Assembly: GCA_016286595.1 (NCBI GenBank)
Contig: JAEETR010000058.1
Coordinates: 1 to 12,471 of the forward strand
Reading direction: 5' to 3'
Source: Oscillospiraceae bacterium
Lineage (GTDB): Bacteria > Bacillota > Clostridia > Oscillospirales > Oscillospiraceae
DNA length: 12,471 nt
Numbering within the stretch: position 1 is the stretch's first letter; every line of letters begins with the position of its first letter. A program made the position numbers and the translations under genes. Of this stretch, positions 7,154 to 12,471 are shown one piece after another. A model generated the notes under the pieces. That model worked only from the letters and a program-made list of their open reading frames with translations. It was not told the DNA's origin and did no database searches.

Positions 7154-9436
7154 TCAGTACCGTCCGTTGTCGGACGGATCGATAAGCGTTACTCCGATAA
7201 CCGTTCCCTTCGGCACCTCGTCGCCGCCCACCACAGACTGGCGGGACACCACTACCTTCGAGTTGGACGGTGATGCGCCGGAGGTGTCCATATAAAGCCC
7301 GGCGTTTGCCAGAGCCGATCTTGCCTGGGATACGGTCAGGCCCGTAAGATTGGGCATTGTCGTCATCTCCTCGGTCTTCGCGCCCTCGGTATAGATGACT
7401 ATCTTGCTGCCCTCGGCCACCTCGTAGCCGGGAGCGGGCAGCTGGTCGGTGACCTTCACGCCGCCGCCCAGCACGCGGTACTCAAGGCCGAGTCCCTCAA
7501 GGACAGCCTCGGCGCCCTCCAGGCTCATGCCCGTGAGCTTGGGCACGTTCACGTCGGTGGAGCCCGTCTCATCAAGGCCAAGTTCGGGCTCGATGCCCAT
7601 GCTGCCAAGAGACTCGGACAGTATCCCGCCCACGGAGGGGGCTGCCATGACGCCGCCGGAGGTATATACGTTCTTGTTTCTGGGATTGTCCAGCACGAAA
7701 AGGCACGCTATCTCCGGATCGTTGGCCGGAGCGAAGCCGCAGAACGACACCATGTATTCCCTGACGCCGGTGGCGGCCTCCTTGGCCGTCTTGGTGGTGG
7801 TGCCCGTCTTGCCGGCTATGTGATAGCCCGCCACGTACGCCGTCTTGCCGGTGCCCTCCGGCTCTCCCACCACGCTCTCGAGGATCGAGCACACCAGGTC
7901 GCTGGTCTCCCTGCTGATGACGCTGCGCACCACGGTGGGCTCCTTGGAGTAGACCACCTCGCCGTCGGGGGCGGTTATGCGGCTTACTATATAGGGCTCC
8001 ATCAGGTTGCCGCCGTTGGCCACCGCGGACACGGCGGTGATTATCTGTATGGGCGTAACGTTGAAGGTCTGGCCGAAGGACGCGGAGGCCAGCTGCGAGA
8101 GATTGTTCTTGTCACAGAAGACTTTTTCGCTCCACCACAGTCCCCGGGTGGAGGCCTCGCCGGGCAGGTCGATGCCCGTCTTGTTCCAGAAGCCGAAGGC
8201 CTCGACGTAATCGTAGAACAGCTCCCCGCCCACCTTTATGCCTATCTGGGCGAAGGCTGTGTTGCAGGAGTGCTGCGCGGCCTCCTTTATGGTCTGCGTA
8301 CCGTGGCCTGCGCTTTTCCAGCAGTGCAGCAGCTCGGTACGGCCCAGCACCGGCATGGTGCCGCTGCAATAGAAGGTGTCGTCCGTGTCGATGATGCCCT
8401 CCTCAAGGGCCATGGACATGGTGATTATCTTGAACACGGAACCGGGCTCGTAGGTGTCGGATATGGCGAAGTTCCGCCACTGGGCAAGGCGCGCGTCCCG
8501 CAGGGCGGCGGAGCGCTCCTGCTCGTCCTCAATGAGATCCAGCCTCTCCTGCACCGCCTCGGAAACGTCCCAGGGTGAGTTGAGGTCGTAGTCGTTGGCG
8601 CAGGCCAGCGCAAGTATCTCGCCGGTATTGACGTTCATCACTATGGCGCAGCCGTTCTGCGCGTCGTAGTCGCGCACGGCCTGCTGCAGATATTTCTCCG
8701 CGATGCTCTGTATGGGCACGGAGAGGGTCAGTTCCAGATCGCACCCGTCCACCGCGTCGTTGTAGTTTTCGTAATTGGTATAGAGAAGGTCTATTCCCCG
8801 GGCCGTGGTCAGGCGCACCACGCTGCCGTCGGTGCCCTGCAGATAGTCGTCGTACACGGCCTCAAGGCCCTCGAGGCCCTTGTTCTCCGTGCCCACGAAG
8901 CCGATGACGTTGCTCGCCAGGGTGGAATAGGGGTAATACCGTTTGGAATCATTCTCGATATGTACGCCGATTATGCCGTTCTCGCTCTTGAAGGTCCGCA
9001 CCTGCTGGGCTACGCTGTCCTCCACCTTGACGGCGATGGTCTTGTACCAGCTTTTGGTGTCCTTCATCTTCTCGAGGATGGAGTTGGGGTCCACGTCGAG
9101 GATACGTGAAAGCTCCGTGGCTATGAGGACCTTGTCCTCCCCGTTGTACTCTATCTCGTAGGGGGAGATGAACACGTTGTAGGCCGTGGAGCTGATGGCG
9201 AGGACGTTGCCGTTGGCGTCGTAAATGGTGCCGCGGAAGGCCGAGACGGAGGTCTCCCGGGTCTGCTGTTCCACCGCCATGCGCTCATACTTCTCATGGT
9301 CGGTTATCATGACCTTATAGAGTCTTCCTATAAGCACCGCAAATGAAAGTATGCCGCACACTATAAGCAGTATAAGTGTGCGGCGGAGTATGCTATTTGT
9401 GGGCCTGAGCCCTTTTTCCCCGGACCGAGTCGCCAT
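7154..9436 (-). CDS. Class B penicillin-binding protein (FtsI/PbpB/SpoVD type) with two PASTA domains
   Basis: Septal transpeptidase that cross-links strands made by FtsW; 760 residues. A short cytoplasmic tail and a membrane anchor (about 19-40) precede the pedestal region with FRGTIYDANG (67-76). The transpeptidase domain has all three motifs: SVFK with nucleophile Ser333 (333-336), SCN (390-392) and KTG (543-545). Two PASTA repeats close the protein, at about 628-685 (starting VPKLTGMSLEGAE) and 692-754 (starting TMPNLTGLTVSQA). A charged Glu/Arg-rich segment (about 294-320) sits just before the SxxK motif. SpoVD usually has one PASTA domain and PbpB/PBP2x two, so a vegetative division role is favoured. 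Only one class B PBP is present in this cluster, so a sporulation role cannot be excluded. Start: ATG at 9436-9434 with GGGAG upstream. Confidence 0.93.
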   Translation of the reverse strand: MATRSGEKGLRPTNSILRRTLILLIVCGILSFAVLIGRLYKVMITDHEKYERMAVEQQTRETSVSAFRGTIYDANGNVLAISSTAYNVFISPYEIEYNGEDKVLIATELSRILDVDPNSILEKMKDTKSWYKTIAVKVEDSVAQQVRTFKSENGIIGVHIENDSKRYYPYSTLASNVIGFVGTENKGLEGLEAVYDDYLQGTDGSVVRLTTARGIDLLYTNYENYNDAVDGCDLELTLSVPIQSIAEKYLQQAVRDYDAQNGCAIVMNVNTGEILALACANDYDLNSPWDVSEAVQERLDLIEDEQERSAALRDARLAQWRNFAISDTYEPGSVFKIITMSMALEEGIIDTDDTFYCSGTMPVLGRTELLHCWKSAGHGTQTIKEAAQHSCNTAFAQIGIKVGGELFYDYVEAFGFWNKTGIDLPGEASTRGLWWSEKVFCDKNNLSQLASASFGQTFNVTPIQIITAVSAVANGGNLMEPYIVSRITAPDGEVVYSKEPTVVRSVISRETSDLVCSILESVVGEPEGTGKTAYVAGYHIAGKTGTTTKTAKEAATGVREYMVSFCGFAPANDPEIACLFVLDNPRNKNVYTSGGVMAAPSVGGILSESLGSMGIEPELGLDETGSTDVNVPKLTGMSLEGAEAVLEGLGLEYRVLGGGVKVTDQLPAPGYEVAEGSKIVIYTEGAKTEEMTTMPNLTGLTVSQARSALANAGLYMDTSGASPSNSKVVVSRQSVVGGDEVPKGTVIGVTLIDPSDNGRY

Positions 9437-9468
9437 CGTTCTCTCCCGAATGCGCCTGTTATGAATTC

Positions 9469-9487
9469 AAGGCGGGCAAGCCGCCCT
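9469..9487 (-). other. Small hairpin between ftsL and the PBP gene
   Basis: On the transcribed strand GGCGG (9485-9481) pairs with CCGCC (9475-9471) around a five-base loop, with a G-T and an A-T pair extending the stem. No T-run follows, so it is not an intrinsic terminator. It could be an RNA processing or stability element in the 68-base gap, the widest gap inside the operon, or mere chance in GC-rich DNA. Confidence 0.3.
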
Positions 9488-9504
9488 TAATAATTAGTCG
9501 GAAC

Positions 9505-10023
9505 TTATTTGAAATATGTCAGCAGCGAGGACAAAAACTCCGCCGCGCGGCTGACGGCGCCGCCCTTTATGCCGCTGTCCGAGAGGACCTCGGCCTTGTC
9601 GCCGTACTTCATGCTTATCGTCTTGATCTGGCTGTCGGAGGGCTTGACCATGCCCAGCTTGTGGACGGCGTAATCCTCAACCGCCGCAAGATTGAAGGCC
9701 TTTTCGTACTCAACGGTCAGGGCTTTCTCCTCTTTCGACAGCTCCACCAGCTGATTTTCCAGCTGGGTGGTGGTGACGGATATCTCCGCAAGGCGCACGT
9801 AGGACAGCAGCACCATAACCATCAGCACCGCCGCGCAGGCAAATCCCAGCACCGAGAAGGCGGATACTATCCGCGTTCTGGGCGCGGCGGCAGTCCGGAC
9901 CTTTTCACGGGGTGCCGGAAGCTCATATTCCGGGGCTTCCTCGTAGGTCAGCTCCGGCGCATAGGCCAGATTGCCGTAGACGGCGCCCGTCATGTATTCA
10001 GCCTGAGCAGTTTTTGCGGCCAT
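9505..10023 (-). CDS. ftsL: FtsL-like bitopic cell division protein
   Basis: The 172-residue protein has FtsL/DivIC architecture: a cytoplasmic N-terminal tail of about 50 residues, one transmembrane helix at about 52-74, then a predicted coiled coil at about 78-112 (QLENQLVELSKEEKAL). The family-like end motif of the coil, HKLGMVKPSD, is at 121-130. FtsL forms a complex with DivIB and a DivIC-type partner and activates FtsW-PBP. The tail has a tyrosine-rich stretch (YMTGAVYGNLAYAPE, 10-24) followed by Glu/Pro-rich sequence. After the coil comes a tail of about 40 residues ending in an amphipathic-looking segment (AAEFLSSLLTYF). FtsL sequences diverge strongly, so the call rests on topology, the KLGM motif and position between rsmH and the PBP gene. 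It starts 17 bases after rsmH with AGAGG upstream. A DivIC-like role is the main alternative. Confidence 0.82.
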   Translation of the reverse strand: MAAKTAQAEYMTGAVYGNLAYAPELTYEEAPEYELPAPREKVRTAAAPRTRIVSAFSVLGFACAAVLMVMVLLSYVRLAEISVTTTQLENQLVELSKEEKALTVEYEKAFNLAAVEDYAVHKLGMVKPSDSQIKTISMKYGDKAEVLSDSGIKGGAVSRAAEFLSSLLTYFK

Positions 10024-10040
10024 ATCTCTATCCTCTCAAA

Positions 10041-10973
10041 CTATATCTTCCGTGCTATCCTTACCTTTGCGCTGCGGGAACGGGGATTGTCCCGCAGTTC
10101 CTGTTCCGTGGGCGTCAGCGGCTTTCTCGTCACCGACTCCATCGTCTTTACGAATCCGCACACGCACACCGGAAGCCCCGGCGGGCACGTGCATCCGTTT
10201 TCTCTCGAGCGGATCGCGTTCTTGACTATCCTGTCCTCCAGCGAGTGGAAGCTGATGACCACCAGCCTCCCTCCGGGATTGAGGGCGTCCATCGCCTGAT
10301 TAAGACCTGACGAAAGGCTCTCCAGCTCGTCGTTCACGGCGATCCTCACCGCCTGGAACACCCGCTTTGCCGGGTGCTGCTTCTCTCTTTTCGCCGCGGC
10401 GGGGACGGAGGATTTTATCACGTCCACCAGTTCAAAGGTGGTGTCTATCGTCTTATTCTCCCTGCGGCGGACTATATTGGCGGCTATCCGGGAGGAGTAT
10501 CTCTCCTCGCCGTACTCGTAAAATATCCTTCTGAGCTCCTGCTCCGGCCAGCGGTTCACGATCTCCCAGGCCGTGAGCGGGTTCTGTCTGTCCATCCTCA
10601 TGTCCAGCGGGGCGTCGGCCATATAGGAAAAGCCGCGGCTCTCGTCGTCCAGTTGCGGGGAGGATACCCCCAGGTCGAAAAGCACCCCGTCCACGCCGGC
10701 GATCCCCAGATCCTTCAGCGTCTCGGCCAGGCGGCTGAAATTGGAGTGGACGAAGGTTATCTTATCCGCATACTGCGCCAGCCTCACGGAGGACTCCTCT
10801 ATGGCCTGGGCGTCCGTGTCAAAGGCGATGAGGCGGCCCGTGGTCAGCCTTCTAACTATCTCAAGGCCGTGGCCGCCCCGTCCCAGCGTGGCATCCGCGT
10901 AAATGCCGTCGGCGTGGATGTCCAGTCCATCGACGCATTCCCGCAGCATGACGGGTGTGTGTGTATATTCCAT
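10041..10973 (-). CDS. rsmH: 16S rRNA (cytosine-1402-N4)-methyltransferase RsmH (MraW)
   Basis: SAM-dependent methyltransferase that N4-methylates C1402 in the 16S rRNA decoding centre. 310 residues, family length. The start MEYTHTPVML is the canonical one. The SAM-binding motif DATLGRGGH is at 27-35. Other landmarks are LFDLGVSS (98-105), RGFSYM.DAPLDMRMD (113-128), KRVFQAVRIAVNDEL (203-217), SFHSLEDR (241-248) and the C-terminal NPRSRSAKVR (296-305). A CxC...CxC cluster (Cys261, 263, 270, 272) could bind a metal. The ATG at 10973-10971 overlaps the mraZ stop by one base (TGATG), so translation is coupled. The open frame extends 33 codons upstream into mraZ in another frame; that extension is not homologous to RsmH and was trimmed. 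Confidence 0.97.
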   Translation of the reverse strand: MEYTHTPVMLRECVDGLDIHADGIYADATLGRGGHGLEIVRRLTTGRLIAFDTDAQAIEESSVRLAQYADKITFVHSNFSRLAETLKDLGIAGVDGVLFDLGVSSPQLDDESRGFSYMADAPLDMRMDRQNPLTAWEIVNRWPEQELRRIFYEYGEERYSSRIAANIVRRRENKTIDTTFELVDVIKSSVPAAAKREKQHPAKRVFQAVRIAVNDELESLSSGLNQAMDALNPGGRLVVISFHSLEDRIVKNAIRSRENGCTCPPGLPVCVCGFVKTMESVTRKPLTPTEQELRDNPRSRSAKVRIARKI

Positions 10974-11389
10974 CAGAAATCGAGCTCCGCGAAGACGGCG
11001 GCAATGTTCTCTGCGCTGGTCTCGGCGGCGTCGACCTCGTTCCACTTGTCCTCGTTCCAGAACTCGGCGCACTCTCCGGCACCGACCACCGCGACGTTCT
11101 TCTCAATGTCGGCCCACTCCCTCAGGGCCTGGGGCAGAAGGATCCTGCCCTGGGCGTCCGGCTCGCACTTGGCGGCGTGGGAGAACAGCGGCCTTATCTT
11201 TCCCTGGTCCACCTTTTTCATCGCCTTGACCTTCTCGGTCATCCGCTCCCAGCTGGACGCGGAGTAGGCGCTGAGGCAGTGCTCCATGGATATGGTCACG
11301 TAGAAGGTGTCGCCCAGTTCCTCACGCAGACGGGCAGGGATAAAAAGACGCCCTTTCGCGTCGAGAACGTGTCTGTAAACGCCGGTCAT
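10973..11389 (-). CDS. mraZ: Transcriptional regulator MraZ
   Basis: Small AbrB-fold, ring-forming DNA-binding protein that controls the dcw operon it heads; 138 residues. The two tandem MraZ half-domains are plain: MTGVYRHVLDAKGRLFIP carries the first DxxxR (Asp10-Arg14), and CEPDAQGRILLP carries the second (Asp78-Arg82). The ATG at 11389-11387 is chosen because MTGVY matches the family start and a purine-rich G-run lies just upstream. A longer GTG-started frame (to 11437) would begin inside the operator repeats. Three 10-bp-spaced repeats of its presumed recognition sequence lie between the promoter and the start, so autoregulation is likely. The family can repress or activate; which applies here is not visible. 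Confidence 0.96.
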   Translation of the reverse strand: MTGVYRHVLDAKGRLFIPARLREELGDTFYVTISMEHCLSAYSASSWERMTEKVKAMKKVDQGKIRPLFSHAAKCEPDAQGRILLPQALREWADIEKNVAVVGAGECAEFWNEDKWNEVDAAETSAENIAAVFAELDF

Positions 11390-11420
11390 CTCCCCGCCCC
11401 CTTTCTCTCTGTGGGAATCT

Positions 11421-11450
11421 GGTACACTTTGCACCACTTCGCTCCACTTT
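11421..11450 (-). promoter_or_regulatory. MraZ operator: three direct repeats with 10-bp period
   Basis: On the transcribed strand three decamers follow each other without gaps: AAAGTGGAGC (11450-11441), GAAGTGGTGC (11440-11431) and AAAGTGTACC (11430-11421). The shared core is AAGTGK every 10 bp, one helical turn. This is the pattern reported for MraZ boxes (AAAGTGKN3 repeats in Mollicutes; repeated TGG/GTGG cores elsewhere), and mraZ itself follows. The repeats start a few bases downstream of the expected transcription start, so binding would fit repression. A degenerate fourth unit in register (ATAATGGTAG, 11460-11451) overlaps the -10 element. Confidence 0.85.
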
Positions 11451-11458
11451 CTACCATT

Positions 11459-11487
11459 ATTATAGAGGCCGGCGTTTCAAAAAGCAA
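11459..11487 (-). promoter_or_regulatory. Sigma-A promoter of the mraZ/dcw operon
   Basis: The -35 element TTGCTT (11487-11482) and a perfect -10 TATAAT (11464-11459) are separated by the ideal 17 bases. Transcription should start near 11452, giving a leader of roughly 60 bases that contains the MraZ repeats. AT-rich sequence upstream (11519-11491) could act as an UP element. A TTGAAA at 11480-11475 is too close to the -10 to serve as the -35. Confidence 0.85.
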
Positions 11488-11558
11488 GAGGAAATCATAA
11501 TTATTTCTCATCTTTTTTTGGAAAAAACAGCCCGGTTTTCCCAGGTGCGGTTATTATT

Positions 11559-11567
11559 TGTGGAAAA
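11559..11567 (-). promoter_or_regulatory. DnaA box (TTTTCCACA)
   Basis: On the minus strand the sequence reads TTTTCCACA, which fits the relaxed DnaA box TTWTNCACA and differs from the TTATCCACA consensus at one base. It faces a perfect box eight bases away. It lies about 70 bases upstream of the mraZ -35 element, a position suited to regulation by DnaA. DnaA binding is inferred from sequence only. Confidence 0.6.
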
Positions 11568-11575
11568 CTCCCCGA

Positions 11576-11584
11576 TTATCCACA
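11576..11584 (+). promoter_or_regulatory. DnaA box (perfect consensus TTATCCACA)
   Basis: An exact match to the DnaA box consensus on the plus strand. With the box at 11559-11567 it forms an inverted repeat (8 of 9 positions paired, eight-base spacer). There is no dnaA, dnaN or clustered box array, so a replication origin is not indicated. A transcriptional role at the dcw operon is the better guess. Confidence 0.65.
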
Positions 11585-11594
11585 TCCCCGCCGG

Positions 11595-11609
11595 AATATT
11601 GGCAATATT
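11595..11609. promoter_or_regulatory. 15-bp perfect palindrome, possible operator
   Basis: AATATTG, one central base, then CAATATT: seven-base arms with perfect symmetry, in AT-rich sequence ten bases from the DnaA boxes. It resembles a binding site for a dimeric regulator, but I do not recognise the regulator. It is too short and AT-rich for a terminator stem. Confidence 0.35.
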
Positions 11610-11655
11610 TTACAGTTACGACCGGTTCCGACGCCCTTCGGCAGGCGTTTCCGCG

Positions 11656-11705
11656 AAAAAGAAAAAAGGGCCGCCGCCCCACTTTCAAAGGTGGGGCGGC
11701 GGCCC
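11656..11705 (-). terminator. Intrinsic terminator of the radical SAM gene
   Basis: A perfect 15-bp GC-rich stem (11705-11691 pairing with 11682-11668) encloses an eight-base loop. On the minus strand it is followed at once by TTTTTTCTTTTT (11667-11656). It begins 26 bases after the radical SAM stop codon. There is no T-run on the other side, so it acts for leftward transcription only. It insulates the dcw promoter from the upstream unit. Confidence 0.93.
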
Positions 11706-11731
11706 TGTACGGCGGCTGTCATGCCTGCATA

Positions 11732-12471
11732 TCACGTGAAAAGGCTCATCTGCGGATTTTTGTCCGGCAGGTCTGCCATGAAGGAAAAGCACTCCTCCGG
11801 GGAGGACATGACGCCCTTTTTCCGGCAGAAATCATCAAAAATGCGACGCAGTTCCCGGCTGTTTGGACTGGGCAGCTCGTAGTCAAGTCCATAGGCGCGG
11901 ATGTACCGCTCCTTCAGCCCCGGAAAGCTGCGGTCCAGGGCGGCGTAATAGTATTCCCTGTCCCCCTCCCGCAGGGTAAGGCCCATGCCGAAGGTCAATA
12001 TCCCCTTCACCCCCGCGTCGGCGCAGGCGGTGAGGATGGCAGTGAGGTTCTCCGGTGTATCGTTTATGAAGGGCAGCAGCGGCGTCAGCCATACGACGGT
12101 GGGTATCCCCCGCTCCGCCATGGCGGTCAGCACCTCAAGGCGCCTTTTCGTATTGCATACGTTCGGCTCCACGACGGCGCAGAGGTCGTCGTCCCATGTG
12201 GTCAGCGTCATCTGCACCGTGCATTTCGCGCTGTCGTTTATGGCCTGCAGCAGATCTATATCACGCATGATCCTGTCGGATTTCGTCTGCACGGCCGCGC
12301 CGAAGCCGTATCTTTCGATGATCTCCAGGCACCGGCGGGTCAGCCGCAGTTCCTCCTCGCAGTGCATGTAAGGATCGCTCATGGCGCCGGTGCCGATAAC
12401 GCAGCGGCGGCGCATGGATCTGACCGCTTTCTCCAGCAGCTCCGGGGCGTTGCGTTTGACCTCAACGTCCT
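11732..12471 (-). CDS. SplB-like radical SAM protein (COG1533 family), C-terminal part
   Basis: The open frame runs to the window edge, so the start and the N-terminal CxxxCxxC iron-sulfur motif lie outside; 245 residues are visible. The reading DVEVKRNAPELLEK then VIGTGAMSDPYMHCEEEL.LTR is typical of the spore photolyase-like radical SAM family (COG1533). TKSDRIMRDIDLL, LTTWDDDLCAVVEPN, RLEVLTAMAERGIPTVVWLTPLLPFINDT and the end motif NPQMSLF also fit. These proteins use a reduced 4Fe-4S cluster to cleave SAM. The function of this uncharacterised branch is unknown; true spore photoproduct lyase repairs UV-damaged DNA, but that role should not be assumed. An internal ATG at 12415 is not the start because homology continues upstream of it. 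It is transcribed separately from dcw, with its own terminator. Confidence 0.88.
   Translation of the reverse strand, partial: DVEVKRNAPELLEKAVRSMRRRCVIGTGAMSDPYMHCEEELRLTRRCLEIIERYGFGAAVQTKSDRIMRDIDLLQAINDSAKCTVQMTLTTWDDDLCAVVEPNVCNTKRRLEVLTAMAERGIPTVVWLTPLLPFINDTPENLTAILTACADAGVKGILTFGMGLTLREGDREYYYAALDRSFPGLKERYIRAYGLDYELPSPNSRELRRIFDDFCRKKGVMSSPEECFSFMADLPDKNPQMSLFT

Larger units (their letters stand above)
11390..11731. other. Intergenic control region upstream of the dcw operon
   Basis: This 342-base stretch has no credible gene. From the radical SAM side it holds an intrinsic terminator (11705-11656) and a weak ACGCC/GGCGT inverted repeat (11631-11648). Next are a 15-bp palindrome (11595-11609), two facing DnaA boxes (11559-11584) and an A/T-rich block (about 11491-11530). 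The mraZ promoter (11487-11459), three MraZ-type repeats (11450-11421) and a leader with the ribosome binding site complete it. Everything except the DnaA boxes and palindrome is what a regulated dcw operon head would be expected to contain. Confidence 0.8.

Noticed and set aside
4972..7185. Long open frame (737 codons) on the plus strand
   Set aside because: Antisense to mraY and murE, which have full motif sets. The composition is His/Gly-rich and no domain is visible.
10973..11072. N-terminal extension of rsmH by 33 codons
   Set aside because: The extension is Arg-rich readthrough of mraZ in another frame. RsmH homology starts at MEYTHTP and the TGATG overlap fits that start.
11390..11437. 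Longer mraZ starting at a GTG at 11437
   Set aside because: The start would lie inside the MraZ repeats close to the predicted transcription start, and the extra 16 residues are not MraZ-like. The ATG at 11389 matches the family start.
11475..11480. TTGAAA as the -35 of the mraZ promoter
   Set aside because: Only 10 bases separate it from TATAAT. TTGCTT at 11487-11482 gives the correct 17.
11559..11584. DnaA boxes as a replication origin
   Set aside because: Only two boxes, no dnaA/dnaN/rpmH genes and no long AT-rich unwinding region; the context is the dcw operon.
11631..11648. ACGCC/GGCGT inverted repeat as a second terminator
   Set aside because: The stem is only five bases and no T-run follows it; the strong terminator just upstream already ends the transcript.
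1..12471. CRISPR arrays, tRNA or rRNA genes, insertion sequences, prophage or defence genes
   Set aside because: No spaced repeat arrays, cloverleaf-like RNA, transposase-like frames or terminal inverted repeats were seen; the window is core housekeeping sequence.

Overview
The window is the front and middle of a dcw (division and cell wall) operon, read entirely on the minus strand from right to left. A separate transcription unit ends just upstream of it. The sequence is GC-rich. The division PBP carries PASTA domains, the FtsQ-type protein is DivIB-like, MurE has the meso-diaminopimelate motif DNPR, and the promoters are sigma-A-like. Together these suggest a high-GC member of the Firmicutes/Bacillota, most likely the Clostridia (Oscillospirales-like). 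The taxonomic call is inference from gene order and protein style; no marker gene was searched.

Layout in transcription order, high to low coordinates. At 12471-11732 is the C-terminal part of a COG1533/SplB-like radical SAM protein, its start outside the window, ending at a strong intrinsic terminator (11705-11656). The 342-base gap 11731-11390 holds that terminator, a 15-bp perfect palindrome, two facing DnaA boxes, a sigma-A promoter and a triplet of MraZ-type operator repeats. Then come mraZ, rsmH, an ftsL-like gene, a class B PBP with two PASTA domains, murE, mraY, ftsW, murG, murA and divIB. Gaps are 68 bases or less, with a 1-base overlap (mraZ/rsmH) and a 4-base overlap (ftsW/murG), so this is almost certainly one polycistronic unit. 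After divIB a 140-base AT-rich gap carries a second sigma-A-like promoter, and a new gene starts at base 14 behind a strong ribosome binding site. By context that gene is probably ftsZ, but only four codons are visible.

How the genes work together: MurA commits UDP-GlcNAc to muramyl precursor synthesis, MurE adds meso-DAP, MraY makes lipid I and MurG makes lipid II. FtsW polymerises lipid II, and the PASTA class B PBP cross-links the strands at the septum. FtsL and DivIB are the bitopic proteins that scaffold and activate FtsW-PBP. RsmH methylates 16S rRNA, and MraZ is the operon's own regulator.

The cluster is reduced: murF, murD, murC and murB are absent from their usual places, and ftsA does not appear between divIB and the next gene. 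No wholly new system is visible. The least ordinary part is the control region before mraZ, where facing DnaA boxes suggest a link between replication status and division-gene transcription.
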